From contig JBGTNL010000084.1 in NCBI GenBank assembly GCA_041743085.1, positions 62,001 to 126,000 of the forward strand: DNA of 64,000 nt. Direction: 5' to 3'. Positions 25,538-34,884 of the stretch are shown piece after piece. The notes beneath the pieces are model-generated. The model saw only the letters and a list, made by a program, of their open reading frames with translations. It made no database searches and was not told the DNA's origin. Position numbers and translations under genes: made by a program. The stretch is from JAFMPW01 sp041743085 (GTDB lineage Bacteria > Bacteroidota > Bacteroidia > Flavobacteriales > Flavobacteriaceae). Every line of letters begins with the position of its first letter. The stretch's first letter is position 1.

Positions 25538-26560
25538 ATGAAACAAATAGACGCGAAAATTATCAGACAGCTTTTTGTTTTGCTACTGATCCTGGTACTG
25601 GGAGGCCTTATTTTTAATGCTATGCTTCCCTATCTAGCCGGAGTTTTAGGGGCGGTGACCATTTACGTGATTTTGCGCAGGCCAATGTCCAGGCTGGTGG
25701 ATAAAGGCTGGCATCCGAATTTGGCTGCAATAACGCTTATGCTTCTTTCTTTCATCTGCATTCTGGTACCCGTGGCCGGGGTTATACTGATGCTGGGCAA
25801 CAAAATTGGAAGGGCGGTTAAAAATTCGGAAAAAGTTGTAGCGGCGGTAAAAGAACAATTAGCCGAATGGGAAGGCCAATTGGGTTATGACATCTCCTCA
25901 CAAATTAATGTTTCCGGAATCTCCTCCTGGCTTTCCACCAATTTGCAAAGTTTTGCAGGAGGTACTTTTAATATGTTTATCGCCATTGGCATAATGTATT
26001 TTTTGTTGTATTACATGTTAACCAACCGCAGCCGGCTCCGTGAATCGCTTTATGAATTTGTCCCTATAGGGGAGGATAACCTGAAGATAATCGGAAAGGA
26101 AATCCGCGCGATGGTGAGATCCAATGCCCTGGGGATCCCCTTAGTTGCTGTGGCACAGGGCATTGTGGCGTTGATTGGCTTTCTCATCTTCGGCATAAAG
26201 GAGCCCTTCTTCTGGGCTGTTATCGTTACCATTGGTTCTATGGTGCCTTTTGTAGGAGGACTTTTGGGCATAGTGCCGGTATTTATTCTTGAGATTACCC
26301 AGGGTTATAACCTTCAGGCCTGGGGGATCTTGCTGTACGGTATTATCATTGTTGGTTCTACCGATAACCTGATCAGACTATATGTACTTAAAAAACTGGA
26401 TAATGTTCATCCTTTGATCACCCTGATAGGCGTAATAGTTGGTGTTCCGATATTTGGGTTTATCGGTTTGATATTCGGTCCCCTGCTGATCAGCCTATTT
26501 TTAATAATTGTAAAGATTTACAAAAAGGAATACGGAAAGGGAGTAAATGAAAGACTTTAG
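25538..26560 (+). CDS. AI-2E family transporter (UPF0118 permease)
   Basis: 340 residues with about eight membrane helices: two N-terminal pairs, a soluble middle (about 85-140), then the conserved C-terminal bundle. Family signatures include NLAAITLMLLSFICILVPV, PFFWAVIVTIGSMVPFVGGLLGIVPVFI and NVHPLITLIGVIVGVPIFGFIGLIFGPLLISL. The family is named for autoinducer-2 export in E. coli TqsA, but several members are Na+/H+ antiporters, and the context (ion and stress genes) fits ion transport at least as well. It starts 87 bp after the CDF remnant, with no close downstream partner. Confidence 0.88.
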   Translation: MKQIDAKIIRQLFVLLLILVLGGLIFNAMLPYLAGVLGAVTIYVILRRPMSRLVDKGWHPNLAAITLMLLSFICILVPVAGVILMLGNKIGRAVKNSEKVVAAVKEQLAEWEGQLGYDISSQINVSGISSWLSTNLQSFAGGTFNMFIAIGIMYFLLYYMLTNRSRLRESLYEFVPIGEDNLKIIGKEIRAMVRSNALGIPLVAVAQGIVALIGFLIFGIKEPFFWAVIVTIGSMVPFVGGLLGIVPVFILEITQGYNLQAWGILLYGIIIVGSTDNLIRLYVLKKLDNVHPLITLIGVIVGVPIFGFIGLIFGPLLISLFLIIVKIYKKEYGKGVNERL

Positions 26561-26845
26561 ACCGTAATCTGCTGTTATTTCAATATCTAAACCGTTGATC
26601 TGGTCGGGAAGGAAAATATTAAACACTTGTTTTGGGGCGTATTCAAAAAACGGCTTCTTCCGCCTGCTTAAATCAATTGCATCAACATAAATCGGTATTG
26701 TGGCAATTTCCTACATTATTGTTGTCTAATATAGTCTTCTATTCTATAAGTGATTTTGACGCAAATGATATGCTGAATGTATAATGTATGCTGATAAAGG
26801 AAATACCAGGTAAGTCAAGGATGACCAAACAAAAAAGCTAAGAAA

Positions 26846-27457
26846 ATGACGGAAGTAGAACAAATAAGATTGGAAAACATAGCGGATACGGAACATGAAA
26901 TTTTCGCGTTGCTGAAGCAACGATACAGCCCAAGGACTTTCAGGAAGGAAAGAATAAATAAAGGACAGCTGAAGCAACTTTTTGAGGCGGTCCGATGGTC
27001 GGCCAGCTCCAGTAACCTGCAGCCATGGCGATTCATTTATGCCGAAAAAGGTTCGGATGCCTATCATGACATAGTGGACTGCTTAAGCGAGGCCAATCAA
27101 AAGTGGGCGACAAATGCCCCAATTTTGATGCTGAGTGCATATAAAGAAAAAAAGAAAAATGGGGAAGAAAACTTTCATGCCCTGCATGATTTAGGATTAT
27201 GCCTGGGAAGCATGACGGTTCAGGCTCAATACATGGGCATTGCGCTGCACCACATGGCTGGTGTGGACTGGAAAAAGGCGCAATCAGTTTTTGATATTCC
27301 GGCCGGATTCCATGTTACCACTGCAATTGCGCTGGGATATTACGGAGGAAAATTGGAGGACCTGCCGGAAGAATTGCAAAAAAAGGAAACTTCCGAACGC
27401 AGGCGTATGCCCCAGAATAAGTTTGCTTTTGAAGAAGCCTGGAATACTATGGCTTAA
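26846..27457 (+). CDS. Nitroreductase family protein
   Basis: 203 residues, typical length. The FMN-binding RYSPRTF motif follows the first helix (RYSPRTFRKERINKGQLKQLFEAVRWSASSSNLQPWRFIYA), with the conserved S-N-x-Q-P-W-R element, and the C-terminal GYYGGKLEDLP. These flavoenzymes reduce nitro compounds, quinones or enones with NAD(P)H in the cytoplasm and are often linked to oxidative stress. Gaps of almost 300 bp on both sides indicate a single-gene transcript. Confidence 0.88.
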   Translation: MTEVEQIRLENIADTEHEIFALLKQRYSPRTFRKERINKGQLKQLFEAVRWSASSSNLQPWRFIYAEKGSDAYHDIVDCLSEANQKWATNAPILMLSAYKEKKKNGEENFHALHDLGLCLGSMTVQAQYMGIALHHMAGVDWKKAQSVFDIPAGFHVTTAIALGYYGGKLEDLPEELQKKETSERRRMPQNKFAFEEAWNTMA

Positions 27458-27757
27458 TCTTTCTACTACTAAAAAGCTTCTCCCCACCAGGATTTTATAA
27501 TAAGAATATAGCATTAAACCGTTATGGTAATTGGTATACTATTGTTTGGAACAGAAGCATAAAAAATACCCCTATGTCGGTCGTAGTCCAATTCGCATAT
27601 TTGGTATATTAGCCAACCCGCACAAAAAATCAAAATCTAAAAAATCAATAATGGCGGGGCAATCAAAAAAATGATTATCTTTTTTGGGAATAGTAATAAT
27701 CAGGACATTCATTCTTAGCAGAGTCGAGAATGACCTTACTACTAAAATGCGAGATAT
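27458..27757 (+). other. Intergenic region with no recognised gene
   Basis: A 300-base AT-rich stretch between the nitroreductase and SLC13 genes. It contains only short inverted repeats (for example CATTCT...AGAATG near its right end) and no supported reading frame. Confidence 0.5.
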
Positions 27758-29581
27758 ATGACTTGGGAGATAACCTTGATGTTCCTGGTCCTATTGGTTA
27801 CAGTAGTGCTATTTATATTTGAAGTCTTTCCCGTAGACAAGATCGCCTTTTTTGTCATAGTGGCAGTAACTCTCTTAGGTTTGGTTTCCCCAGAGGAAGC
27901 CATAAGCGGATTTTCAAATAGTGCCACAATAGCTGTACTGGCGCTCATGATCCTGGCTATCGCCATGGAGGAGAACGGAGTTATTCAATGGCTTACGTCT
28001 GGCATGGGTAGGGTAAAAGGTTTACCGCTCTATGGAATAGCCCCGATCTTTATGTTCATTACGGCGGCGATATCCGCCTTTATCAGTACCACTGCCGTTG
28101 TTATCGTATTAATTAAGATCATAAATCAGCTTTCCGAAAAATACAATATCTCACAGTCCAAATTACTATTACCCATTTCCTTTGCAGGGATACTGGGAGG
28201 CTCTTGCACTTTAATGGGTACCTCCACGAACTTAATAGTGAACGCGGTTTCCAACAATCTCGGTGCAGAGAAATTGGGATTTTTTGAATTCTCGATTTTG
28301 GGCCTAATTTTTCTGAGTATTTCTATCGTTTACTTAACTATTGCAATCAACTGGTTGCCGTGGGACAAGAGTCAAAATCTTAGTGAGGATTACGGGATCA
28401 ATAATTACATTACCAACGTGAGGATCAATCCCGAATCCAACCTTATTGGGAAAAAAATTGAGGAAAGCTTTTTATTTGATAACCCGGACGTGTCACTCTT
28501 GAAGTTGACACGTAGAAACCGGGTACATAATTCTCCGGGAAAATATGTCACTCTTAAAGCAGACGACGAACTGCTGTTGATGTGCGATATAAAAAATCTG
28601 TCCAAGATCAATGAATCAGTAAACTTGAGTATTACCGAAGGAGAATACATGGAAGCCCAGTATGAGAAGGATGGCAAGAATTCACAATCCAAATCGGGAG
28701 ATTTGGATGAGCGGATTTTTGCAGAGCTTTTGATGCTTCCGGGTGCCTTGTTATTGGGAAAGACCTTAGGCAATCTGAGAAGCTATATGTTGCAGGATGC
28801 CATCCCGATAGCCATTAAAAAACGAAAAACGCTAACCAATTTGAAAGACCGATTGGTTCGGAGTAGCAAGGCAAGACTTGCACTGAAAGCGGGAGACCGC
28901 TTACTGGTGGAAGTGTCGAGAGGAAAACTACGATCCCTGGAAACTATGGAAAATGTTGTGTTACTTAGGGAACACGACAAAGTCAACGGAGGCACAGGGT
29001 TCAAAAGGTATTTTTCCTTATCGGTTTTGCTCCTTGTGATTGTTTTGGCCGCCTCGGGAGCGCTTTCTATTATGGTGAGTGCATTAACCGGCGTTTGTCT
29101 GCTTCTGATCACTAAAAATCTGGACCTGAATGCCGTATACAAAAAGGTGAACTGGCAAATTTTCTTTTTGCTGGCAGGGATGATCCCCTTAGGGATAGCC
29201 ATGCACAACACGGGAGCAGATGTATGGATTTCGGGGCAGTTGTTGGGTTTTTTGGTGGACCGGCCCAAGTTTACGGTTATAGGAACTTTATTTCTCGTTA
29301 CCATGGTCCTGAGTGGCGTTGTCAGCAACAATGCAACGGCGATCATTATGACCCCTATAGCAATTTCAGTAGCCCAGGGTATGAATTTGGATTTTAAGCC
29401 TTTTATATTGGCCGTTATGTTTGCGGCCAATTTCAGTTTTTTTACCCCGGTGGGCTACCAGACAAACACTTTAATATATGGCATAGGAAATTACAAATTC
29501 AGGCATTTTTTATTGATCGGTGGCCTATTAAGCCTGATGCTGTGGATAGTTGCCACTATACTCTTAACCAAAATGTTATAA
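27758..29581 (+). CDS. SLC13/DASS-type permease with two RCK C-terminal domains
   Basis: 607 residues. An N-terminal membrane half (about 1-205) and a C-terminal membrane half (about 415-605) flank a cytoplasmic insert with two TrkA-C (RCK_C) domains (about 220-300 and 310-395). The SLC13 signature LLPISFAGILGGSCTLMGTSTNLIVNAV is in the first half and GVVSNNATAIIMTPIAISVA in the second, forming the two substrate-binding SNT-like loops. Such proteins carry sulfate, dicarboxylates or other anions, and the RCK_C domains suggest gating by a small ligand (a nucleotide in relatives). It is followed by mscS after 10 bp, a likely operon tied to osmotic or ionic balance. Confidence 0.9.
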   Translation: MTWEITLMFLVLLVTVVLFIFEVFPVDKIAFFVIVAVTLLGLVSPEEAISGFSNSATIAVLALMILAIAMEENGVIQWLTSGMGRVKGLPLYGIAPIFMFITAAISAFISTTAVVIVLIKIINQLSEKYNISQSKLLLPISFAGILGGSCTLMGTSTNLIVNAVSNNLGAEKLGFFEFSILGLIFLSISIVYLTIAINWLPWDKSQNLSEDYGINNYITNVRINPESNLIGKKIEESFLFDNPDVSLLKLTRRNRVHNSPGKYVTLKADDELLLMCDIKNLSKINESVNLSITEGEYMEAQYEKDGKNSQSKSGDLDERIFAELLMLPGALLLGKTLGNLRSYMLQDAIPIAIKKRKTLTNLKDRLVRSSKARLALKAGDRLLVEVSRGKLRSLETMENVVLLREHDKVNGGTGFKRYFSLSVLLLVIVLAASGALSIMVSALTGVCLLLITKNLDLNAVYKKVNWQIFFLLAGMIPLGIAMHNTGADVWISGQLLGFLVDRPKFTVIGTLFLVTMVLSGVVSNNATAIIMTPIAISVAQGMNLDFKPFILAVMFAANFSFFTPVGYQTNTLIYGIGNYKFRHFLLIGGLLSLMLWIVATILLTKML

Positions 29582-29591
29582 ATTTTAAGCA

Positions 29592-30491
29592 ATGGAAAAT
29601 AAATTTTCAATCGAAGACGCGGTAGGAAAGTTATGGAACAAATTAGATGGATGGCTAGATGCCATTGTACTAAAACTACCCAATATTGTTATGGCAATAC
29701 TTGTAATGATCCTTTTTTATTTTATTGCCAAAGGGGTACGTACGCTCCTAAACAGGTTCCTGCTCAGCAGGATAGGTCAGATTTCCATTCGGCGGATGAT
29801 GTCAAAGGTAGTTTTTATCACGGTAATTTTATTAGGTTTTTTTATTGCCTTGGGGGTATTGGATCTGGATAAGGTACTGACGAGTGTCCTTGCGGGTGCC
29901 GGGGTAATAGGTTTGGCCATAGGGCTCGCACTCCAGGGAACGCTGAGCAACACTTTGGGGGGGCTTATTTTATCCTTTATGCCTAATATAAATATCAACG
30001 ATTATATTGAGGTGGAAGATACGGCCGGCTTTGTATCCGAAATAAGTCTTCGCAATATCGTCCTTCGAAGACCTGATAATAATTTTGTCATTATCCCAAA
30101 TTCGAAGTTTATTGATGGTTCCTTTACCAATTATTCCATTAGTAAAAGAAGTCGGATAGCGGTCCGTTGCGGAGTGGGTTATGGAAGTAAATTACAGGAA
30201 GTAGAGGATTTGGTAATACAACTGATCTCGGCCAATTTTGAGCATAAGGAAGGGGAGGAGGTAGAGTTTTTTTTTACGGAATTCGGGGACAGTTCCATTA
30301 ATTTTATGACCCGCTTCTGGATCGATATGGTTAAAAGCAAGCAGGAACACGCTGCCAGGCATAAAGCCATAAAGTTGATCAAGAGTCATTTCGATGCAAA
30401 AGGAATAAATATACCCTTCCCGATCAGAACGCTCGATTTTGGAAAGAATACCCTGCAAATGAGAGTTCAGGAAGAGGAAAATGAAGCTTAG
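29592..30491 (+). CDS. mscS: Small-conductance mechanosensitive channel (MscS family), paralogue 1
   Basis: 299 residues. Three N-terminal membrane helices; the third carries the pore-lining glycine/alanine pattern (AGVIGLAIGLALQGTLSNTLGGLIL), followed by the MscS beta domain (INDYIEVEDTAGFVSEISLRNIVLRRPDNNFVIIPNSKFIDG) and a C-terminal alpha/beta domain. The channel opens on membrane tension and releases solutes during hypo-osmotic shock. It starts 10 bp after the SLC13 permease on the same strand. A close paralogue of almost the same length lies at 52.7-53.6 kb on the other strand; the two share most motifs word for word, indicating recent duplication. Confidence 0.92.
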   Translation: MENKFSIEDAVGKLWNKLDGWLDAIVLKLPNIVMAILVMILFYFIAKGVRTLLNRFLLSRIGQISIRRMMSKVVFITVILLGFFIALGVLDLDKVLTSVLAGAGVIGLAIGLALQGTLSNTLGGLILSFMPNININDYIEVEDTAGFVSEISLRNIVLRRPDNNFVIIPNSKFIDGSFTNYSISKRSRIAVRCGVGYGSKLQEVEDLVIQLISANFEHKEGEEVEFFFTEFGDSSINFMTRFWIDMVKSKQEHAARHKAIKLIKSHFDAKGINIPFPIRTLDFGKNTLQMRVQEEENEA

Positions 30492-30521
30492 GGATATATG
30501 GCCCGTACTATCTGAAACTGG

Positions 30522-30758
30522 TTATGGACTTTTTGACGGAGTTTCAAAAAAGACACCGGAGACCACCAGGCCAATAGTAATCAATACCAGGAAGGCAATG
30601 ATTATTATTACCGCGGTCTTGGTAATAGTATTTTTCTGAAAGATGTAATTACGGGTTGGCTCGTGTTCTTCTTTTACGAACTCGGTATTTTGATCGGTTT
30701 CTTTTTCGTCTGAATTTTTAATTCCCATTTGGCTATTTTCAGTGTTAATTTTAGGCAT
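30522..30758 (-). CDS. Small single-span membrane protein of unknown function
   Basis: 78 residues from the ATG at 30758; a GTG at 30797 would extend it by 13. A polar, acidic N-terminal half (about 1-45) is followed by one membrane helix (TAVIIIIAFLVLITIGLVVSGVFF) near the C-terminus, resembling the 44-residue protein at 23.8 kb in layout. No family recognised. It is convergent with mscS, 30 bp from its stop. Confidence 0.55.
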   Translation of the reverse strand: MPKINTENSQMGIKNSDEKETDQNTEFVKEEHEPTRNYIFQKNTITKTAVIIIIAFLVLITIGLVVSGVFFETPSKSP

Positions 30759-30775
30759 CGCGCTGTCATGCCCGA

Positions 30776-30985
30776 CTTTCCCTGAATTCCTTTTCACGTT
30801 TTTCCATTTCCTTATCGTCTACGCCCTCAACATGGGTGGCGATCCACCATTGGTTGTCCCACTTGTCCTTCTGCCGCCGTCCGATCCCAATAAAACCGAT
30901 CTTCGGGCTTACGAATAGATTCTCCCCCTGATTCGATAGACACTTTTCATCGCATACCCGGGATATCGAACAACTAAATTAATGA
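30776..30985 (-). pseudogene. Possible remnant of an unrecognised gene
   Basis: Upstream of the small membrane protein, the minus strand reads in one frame of about 65 codons without an ATG, GTG or TTG start. It runs from VCDEKCLS through ENLFVSPKIGFIGIGRRQKD and WDNQWWIATHVEGV to a stop near 30776, ending KREKEFRESRA. The composition (paired Trp, Gly-rich strand, charged terminal helix) is protein-like rather than random. No initiation codon follows the preceding in-frame stop, so it looks like the 3' end of an eroded gene. I cannot name the family. Confidence 0.35.
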
Positions 30986-31087
30986 ACGAGGGAAAATCTA
31001 TTAATTCAATACACAGAACTATTAACGCTTTTGAGAAAGACTCCCTAAACAAGCAGATTTCAGGCTCGCACACAGAACCGACATTAT

Positions 31088-32371
31088 TCACAGCTTAAAT
31101 ACACTCAGGAGTCGTTGCTTATCGGCCTCATTTTTTATATTGTACTCAACGTCCCCCAGGAGTATCTTGAGCTCTTCCCTAACAATTTCACGGCTTTCAC
31201 CTGGAATATTAGGGCTGTTTTCCACATATCGAAGGGCTTCTATGAGTTCATAAAGTACCAGCACGTCCTCCTTTGCGTAAAACCGGATGGGTTGGATAAT
31301 TATGCGCATCAGCTCCCCGGCACCGATGTTATTTCTGATCAGGATCAGTTCCCCTTCCCTTACCCGTTCGGAGGTGACCGGGGAGAACTGCACAAATTTG
31401 CGCAGCAGTCGCCCTAGTTTGGTAATGGCATCTATAGCGGTACCGGGATCGTTTATTCCCGGCGACATGGCTTTGACGGCAATTTCCATTAATTTTATCA
31501 TGCCTCCAATACCTTTTTCCCCTTCGTGTCTGTCTGGCGAAATATGAACGCAGAAAATAAGATTTTCATGATCATTGTCCGAAATCGGGGCCATCACTTT
31601 CAACAACGGCATGCCCTTCCATAAATGTTGGTTGATATAGGGCAGCACTGCAATCTGATTTTTTTCATTCTTCAGTGAATTGCTTAATAAGGAAATGTCA
31701 AAACCCCTGAAATAACCGGTTTCATTGCAGCTGATTGTCTGCCAATCGTCAGTTGAAGCGTATTTCAGACCAACCTTCATTTCAGCCTGTTTTTTGAGTT
31801 CGTCCTCCAAATAGTCATTACTGGCGTCGAAAATGCGGTCTATGATATTGTGGATCAAAATAGCACCGGAAATACTATGAATAAAATAGACAAATAACCC
31901 TATACACACCACTCCCGAAAGGGCAGCAATCATGGTGGATAGTCCCAATGCCTTGGAATCTATGCCATATGCCCCCAGAGATATAAGTATAATTATACAG
32001 TACAATAAAGTACCGATGTATATCCCAAGGATAATCTGATGCCTTTTATTGGAAATAAGGCCGGGTAACAATCTTGGTGAAAAATCAGAGGAAGCCTGGT
32101 TTAGAACTACCATTACCATGGTGAAACTAAATACAGTAAGGGATAAAATTCCTCCAATGAGCGTGGATAAAATGGACCGTGCTGTCTCGTAGTCCTGAAT
32201 AAAAAGAAAGGGAATCTCTTCTTTTATGTTCTCTATTACTTCCGAATTTTCTATTCTCAAGCCAACTATCGCAAGTATAAAAAAAGCAAGACTGAGAAGT
32301 ACAGGGTAAAACGCGATACTTTGCAGTACTTTCTGGTAGGTATTCTTTATAAATTTCCGGATGATCTTCAT
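31088..32371 (-). CDS. DUF2254 family membrane protein
   Basis: 427 residues. Four membrane helices occupy the N-terminal half (about 18-40, 65-90, 110-135, 145-170), with the family stretch SILSTLIGGILSLTVFSFTMVMVVLNQASSDFSPRLL. The soluble C-terminal half contains CVHISPDRHEGEKGIGGMIKLMEIAVKAMSPGINDPGTAIDAI, the most conserved DUF2254 block. Function unknown; membrane location and context suggest ion or envelope homeostasis. Transcribed opposite to most genes here, with about 250 bp separating it from the divergent topoisomerase gene. Confidence 0.88.
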   Translation of the reverse strand: MKIIRKFIKNTYQKVLQSIAFYPVLLSLAFFILAIVGLRIENSEVIENIKEEIPFLFIQDYETARSILSTLIGGILSLTVFSFTMVMVVLNQASSDFSPRLLPGLISNKRHQIILGIYIGTLLYCIIILISLGAYGIDSKALGLSTMIAALSGVVCIGLFVYFIHSISGAILIHNIIDRIFDASNDYLEDELKKQAEMKVGLKYASTDDWQTISCNETGYFRGFDISLLSNSLKNEKNQIAVLPYINQHLWKGMPLLKVMAPISDNDHENLIFCVHISPDRHEGEKGIGGMIKLMEIAVKAMSPGINDPGTAIDAITKLGRLLRKFVQFSPVTSERVREGELILIRNNIGAGELMRIIIQPIRFYAKEDVLVLYELIEALRYVENSPNIPGESREIVREELKILLGDVEYNIKNEADKQRLLSVFKL

Positions 32372-32625
32372 GAATAGGATTTATAATGGCCGTGGTAATT
32401 TAGCCGGAATTAAAATTAGGGTTTCTTTTGAGATATTGTAGGCTAAACCGAGGAAATTCTAAACCGCATATAACATCAGAGGACGGGCTTCCGGCAGATA
32501 TTCAAACGTGTTAACCAATATTTGGTTAAAGCGCAATTTATTAAAAAAGCTATAGTATTTTAACTTCCCTGCGAAAAGCATATCCAAATTCAAATTCAAT
32601 TGGTAAATAGGGAATACCCGGCTAG

Positions 32626-33696
32626 ATGAGGCGAGAAAAAATATTGCAGCAATTGTTGACTACTCCCGAAACGGTTTTGGAAGAATTGGATCTGGTGTAT
32701 GTGGACGATCGGCAGTTGCCAATTGCCAGGATGCGCAAGGGCAAGGGATTCACATATCAGTTAAAGGATAAACCTGTTATTGATAAAGATCAACTGGAAC
32801 GGATTAAGGGTCTGGTACTTCCCCCTGCCTGGAAGGCTGTAAAGATAACTCATTTGCCCAACGGCCACCTGCAGGCAGTAGGTATGGACGAAAAGAACAG
32901 GAAGCAGTACCGTTACCATTCTACCTGGACAAAGATCCGCAACCAGACCAAGTTTTACAAAATGGCCGCCTTTGGCAAAAAACTTCCCCAAATTAGGGAA
33001 CAGGTAGATAAAGACCTGGGCGAGAAAGGTTGGCCAAAATCAAAAGTTGTTGCCCTGGTCATAAAGTTAATGGAGGAAACTCATATAAGGATAGGAAGTG
33101 AACAATATGCAAAGCGCAACAAATCCTACGGGCTTTCTACTTTAAGGAAAAAGCACTTGGACCTGCATAAGAACAAGCTTAAATTTGAATTTACGGGTAA
33201 AAAGGGAAAAAAACACGCGGTTACAGTGCGGAATAAAAAACTAGTTCGGCTTGTCAGCCGGTGTGAAGAGATCCCCGGCTGGGAACTGTTTCAATACTAT
33301 GATGATGACGGGGAGAAACAGGCCATTGAAAGTTCCATGATTAACGAATACCTACATGAAATAAGCGGGCAGTTCTTTACTGCCAAGGATTTCAGGACGT
33401 GGGCTGCTTCCGTCGTGTTTTTTGACACCCTGATGGATCTGGAAACCACATCGGAACCAAAGGAAATCCACAAGAATCTTCTGATAGGCTTTGATGCCGC
33501 GTCCAATGCTCTTGGCAACACCAGAAATGTTTGCAGAACGTACTACGTACACCCATTATTAGTGTCTACTTATGGGGAAGGATCCCTTAAAAAATCCTTT
33601 GACTATGTGGAAAAACACAGGAAGAAAACAAATTATTTCTCTCCTTCCGAAACTGCTATCCTAAAATTGATAGAAAAATACAGGCCGGACTTTTAA
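32626..33696 (+). CDS. DNA topoisomerase IB (poxvirus-like)
   Basis: 356 residues, matching bacterial type IB enzymes. The N-terminal domain (about 20-100) has LPPAWKAVKITHLPNGHLQAVGMDEKNRKQYRYH. The catalytic domain has R155 in HIRIGSEQYAKRNKSYGLSTLRKKHL, R257 in DFRTWAASV and the nucleophile Y307 in CRTYYVHP. It relaxes positive and negative supercoils through a 3'-phosphotyrosyl intermediate without ATP or divalent metal. In bacteria this enzyme is accessory rather than universal, and it often lies in stress or acquired regions, as it does here. Confidence 0.92.
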   Translation: MRREKILQQLLTTPETVLEELDLVYVDDRQLPIARMRKGKGFTYQLKDKPVIDKDQLERIKGLVLPPAWKAVKITHLPNGHLQAVGMDEKNRKQYRYHSTWTKIRNQTKFYKMAAFGKKLPQIREQVDKDLGEKGWPKSKVVALVIKLMEETHIRIGSEQYAKRNKSYGLSTLRKKHLDLHKNKLKFEFTGKKGKKHAVTVRNKKLVRLVSRCEEIPGWELFQYYDDDGEKQAIESSMINEYLHEISGQFFTAKDFRTWAASVVFFDTLMDLETTSEPKEIHKNLLIGFDAASNALGNTRNVCRTYYVHPLLVSTYGEGSLKKSFDYVEKHRKKTNYFSPSETAILKLIEKYRPDF

Positions 33697-33788
33697 GAGT
33701 CGGTTTTCAGTAAATGGGGAGGCCATAAGCCGTGGGCCATTCGGCGTTCAGGTTTATGAATCCGAAGTGACCTGAAACCTAAGAACTT

Positions 33789-34814
33789 TCAACCAATCAG
33801 ATATCTTGCCTTGGGCGATACACCCTGATCCGAAAAATTCCCATTCATATATTTCAGGTATCCCACAATTCCTATCATCGCAGCATTGTCCGTGCAATAT
33901 TCCAATTTGGGAATATAGATCGTCCACCCCATAGTTTTTTCGGTCTCTTTCAGTGCCCTTCTGATTCCGGAATTCGCAGAAACCCCTCCCCCTATGGCAA
34001 CCTGCTTTATTCCGGTTTGTTTTACGGCCCTCTTAAGCTTTTGCATCAGGATTTCAATAACGGTATATTGAATAGATGCACAGATATCGTTCAGGTTTTC
34101 CTGCACAAAAGCCTGGTTCTTATTTGTCTCCCGTTCTATAAAATATCGAATGCTGGTTTTTAATCCGCTAAAACTGAAATTAAGCCCTCTTACGTTTGGT
34201 TTTGGAAAGAGAAATCTTTTAGGATCACCATCCTGTGCAATCTTGTCTATTAATGGACCGCTTGGATAGGGAAGGCCCAATAATTTACCGCTCTTGTCGA
34301 AGGCTTCACCAATGGCATCATCCAGGGTTTCCCCGAGGATCTCCATTTCAAAATAATCTTTTACCAAAACAATCTGGGTATGCCCTCCGCTGATGGTGCA
34401 TGCCAGGAAGGGAAAATGGGGTAAGGGAGCATCCTCATCTTCAATAAAATGCGCCAGTATATGGGCTTGCATGTGGTTTACTTCTATCAGCGGCACCTGC
34501 AAGCCTAAAGCAAGGGATTTGGCAAAGGAAGTGCCAACCAATAAAGAACCCAAAAGACCAGGTCCGCGCGTAAAAGCTATGGCAGATACTTGTTTTTTGT
34601 CGATATTTGCTTCGGCCAAAGCACGGTGCACCACAGGAACGATGTTTTGTTGGTGTGCTCTGGAGGCAAGTTCGGGGACAACACCCCCGTATGCCTCATG
34701 AATTTTCTGTGTAGCAACTACATTACTCAGCTTCTTGTTATTGTTCATAACTGCTGCCGAGGTATCGTCGCACGAAGATTCAATTGCGAGAATGTAAATA
34801 TTTTGTCTTTCCAC
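33789..34814 (-). CDS. tsaD: tRNA N6-adenosine threonylcarbamoyltransferase
   Basis: 341 residues from the GTG at 34814, the family length. An ATG at 35021 would add 69 residues overlapping the divergent TamB gene, so it was rejected. The opening VERQNIYILAIESSCDDTS is diagnostic, with the metal site H114 and H118 in NHMQAHILAH, SGGHTQIV, and the C-terminal CTDNAAMIG. With TsaB, TsaC and TsaE it makes the t6A modification at position 37 of ANN-decoding tRNAs, an essential cytoplasmic function. Its divergent partner TamB is 70 bp away, an arrangement frequent in Bacteroidota. Confidence 0.95.
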   Translation of the reverse strand: MERQNIYILAIESSCDDTSAAVMNNNKKLSNVVATQKIHEAYGGVVPELASRAHQQNIVPVVHRALAEANIDKKQVSAIAFTRGPGLLGSLLVGTSFAKSLALGLQVPLIEVNHMQAHILAHFIEDEDAPLPHFPFLACTISGGHTQIVLVKDYFEMEILGETLDDAIGEAFDKSGKLLGLPYPSGPLIDKIAQDGDPKRFLFPKPNVRGLNFSFSGLKTSIRYFIERETNKNQAFVQENLNDICASIQYTVIEILMQKLKRAVKQTGIKQVAIGGGVSANSGIRRALKETEKTMGWTIYIPKLEYCTDNAAMIGIVGYLKYMNGNFSDQGVSPKARYLIG

Positions 34815-34884
34815 CGTGCTTTGGAACAAAAATTGGTTGTACAAAGGTAAAACATAACGCCCTATCAAAAAACTGAGGAAAATA

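Noticed and set aside
28783..29430. A 215-codon antisense frame on the minus strand
   Set aside because: It lies wholly within the SLC13 permease gene and is a shadow of it.
33697..33788. TTCAGGT...ACCTGAA inverted repeat as a convergent terminator
   Set aside because: Only 7 bp with a 16-base loop and no T run on either strand; too weak to annotate.
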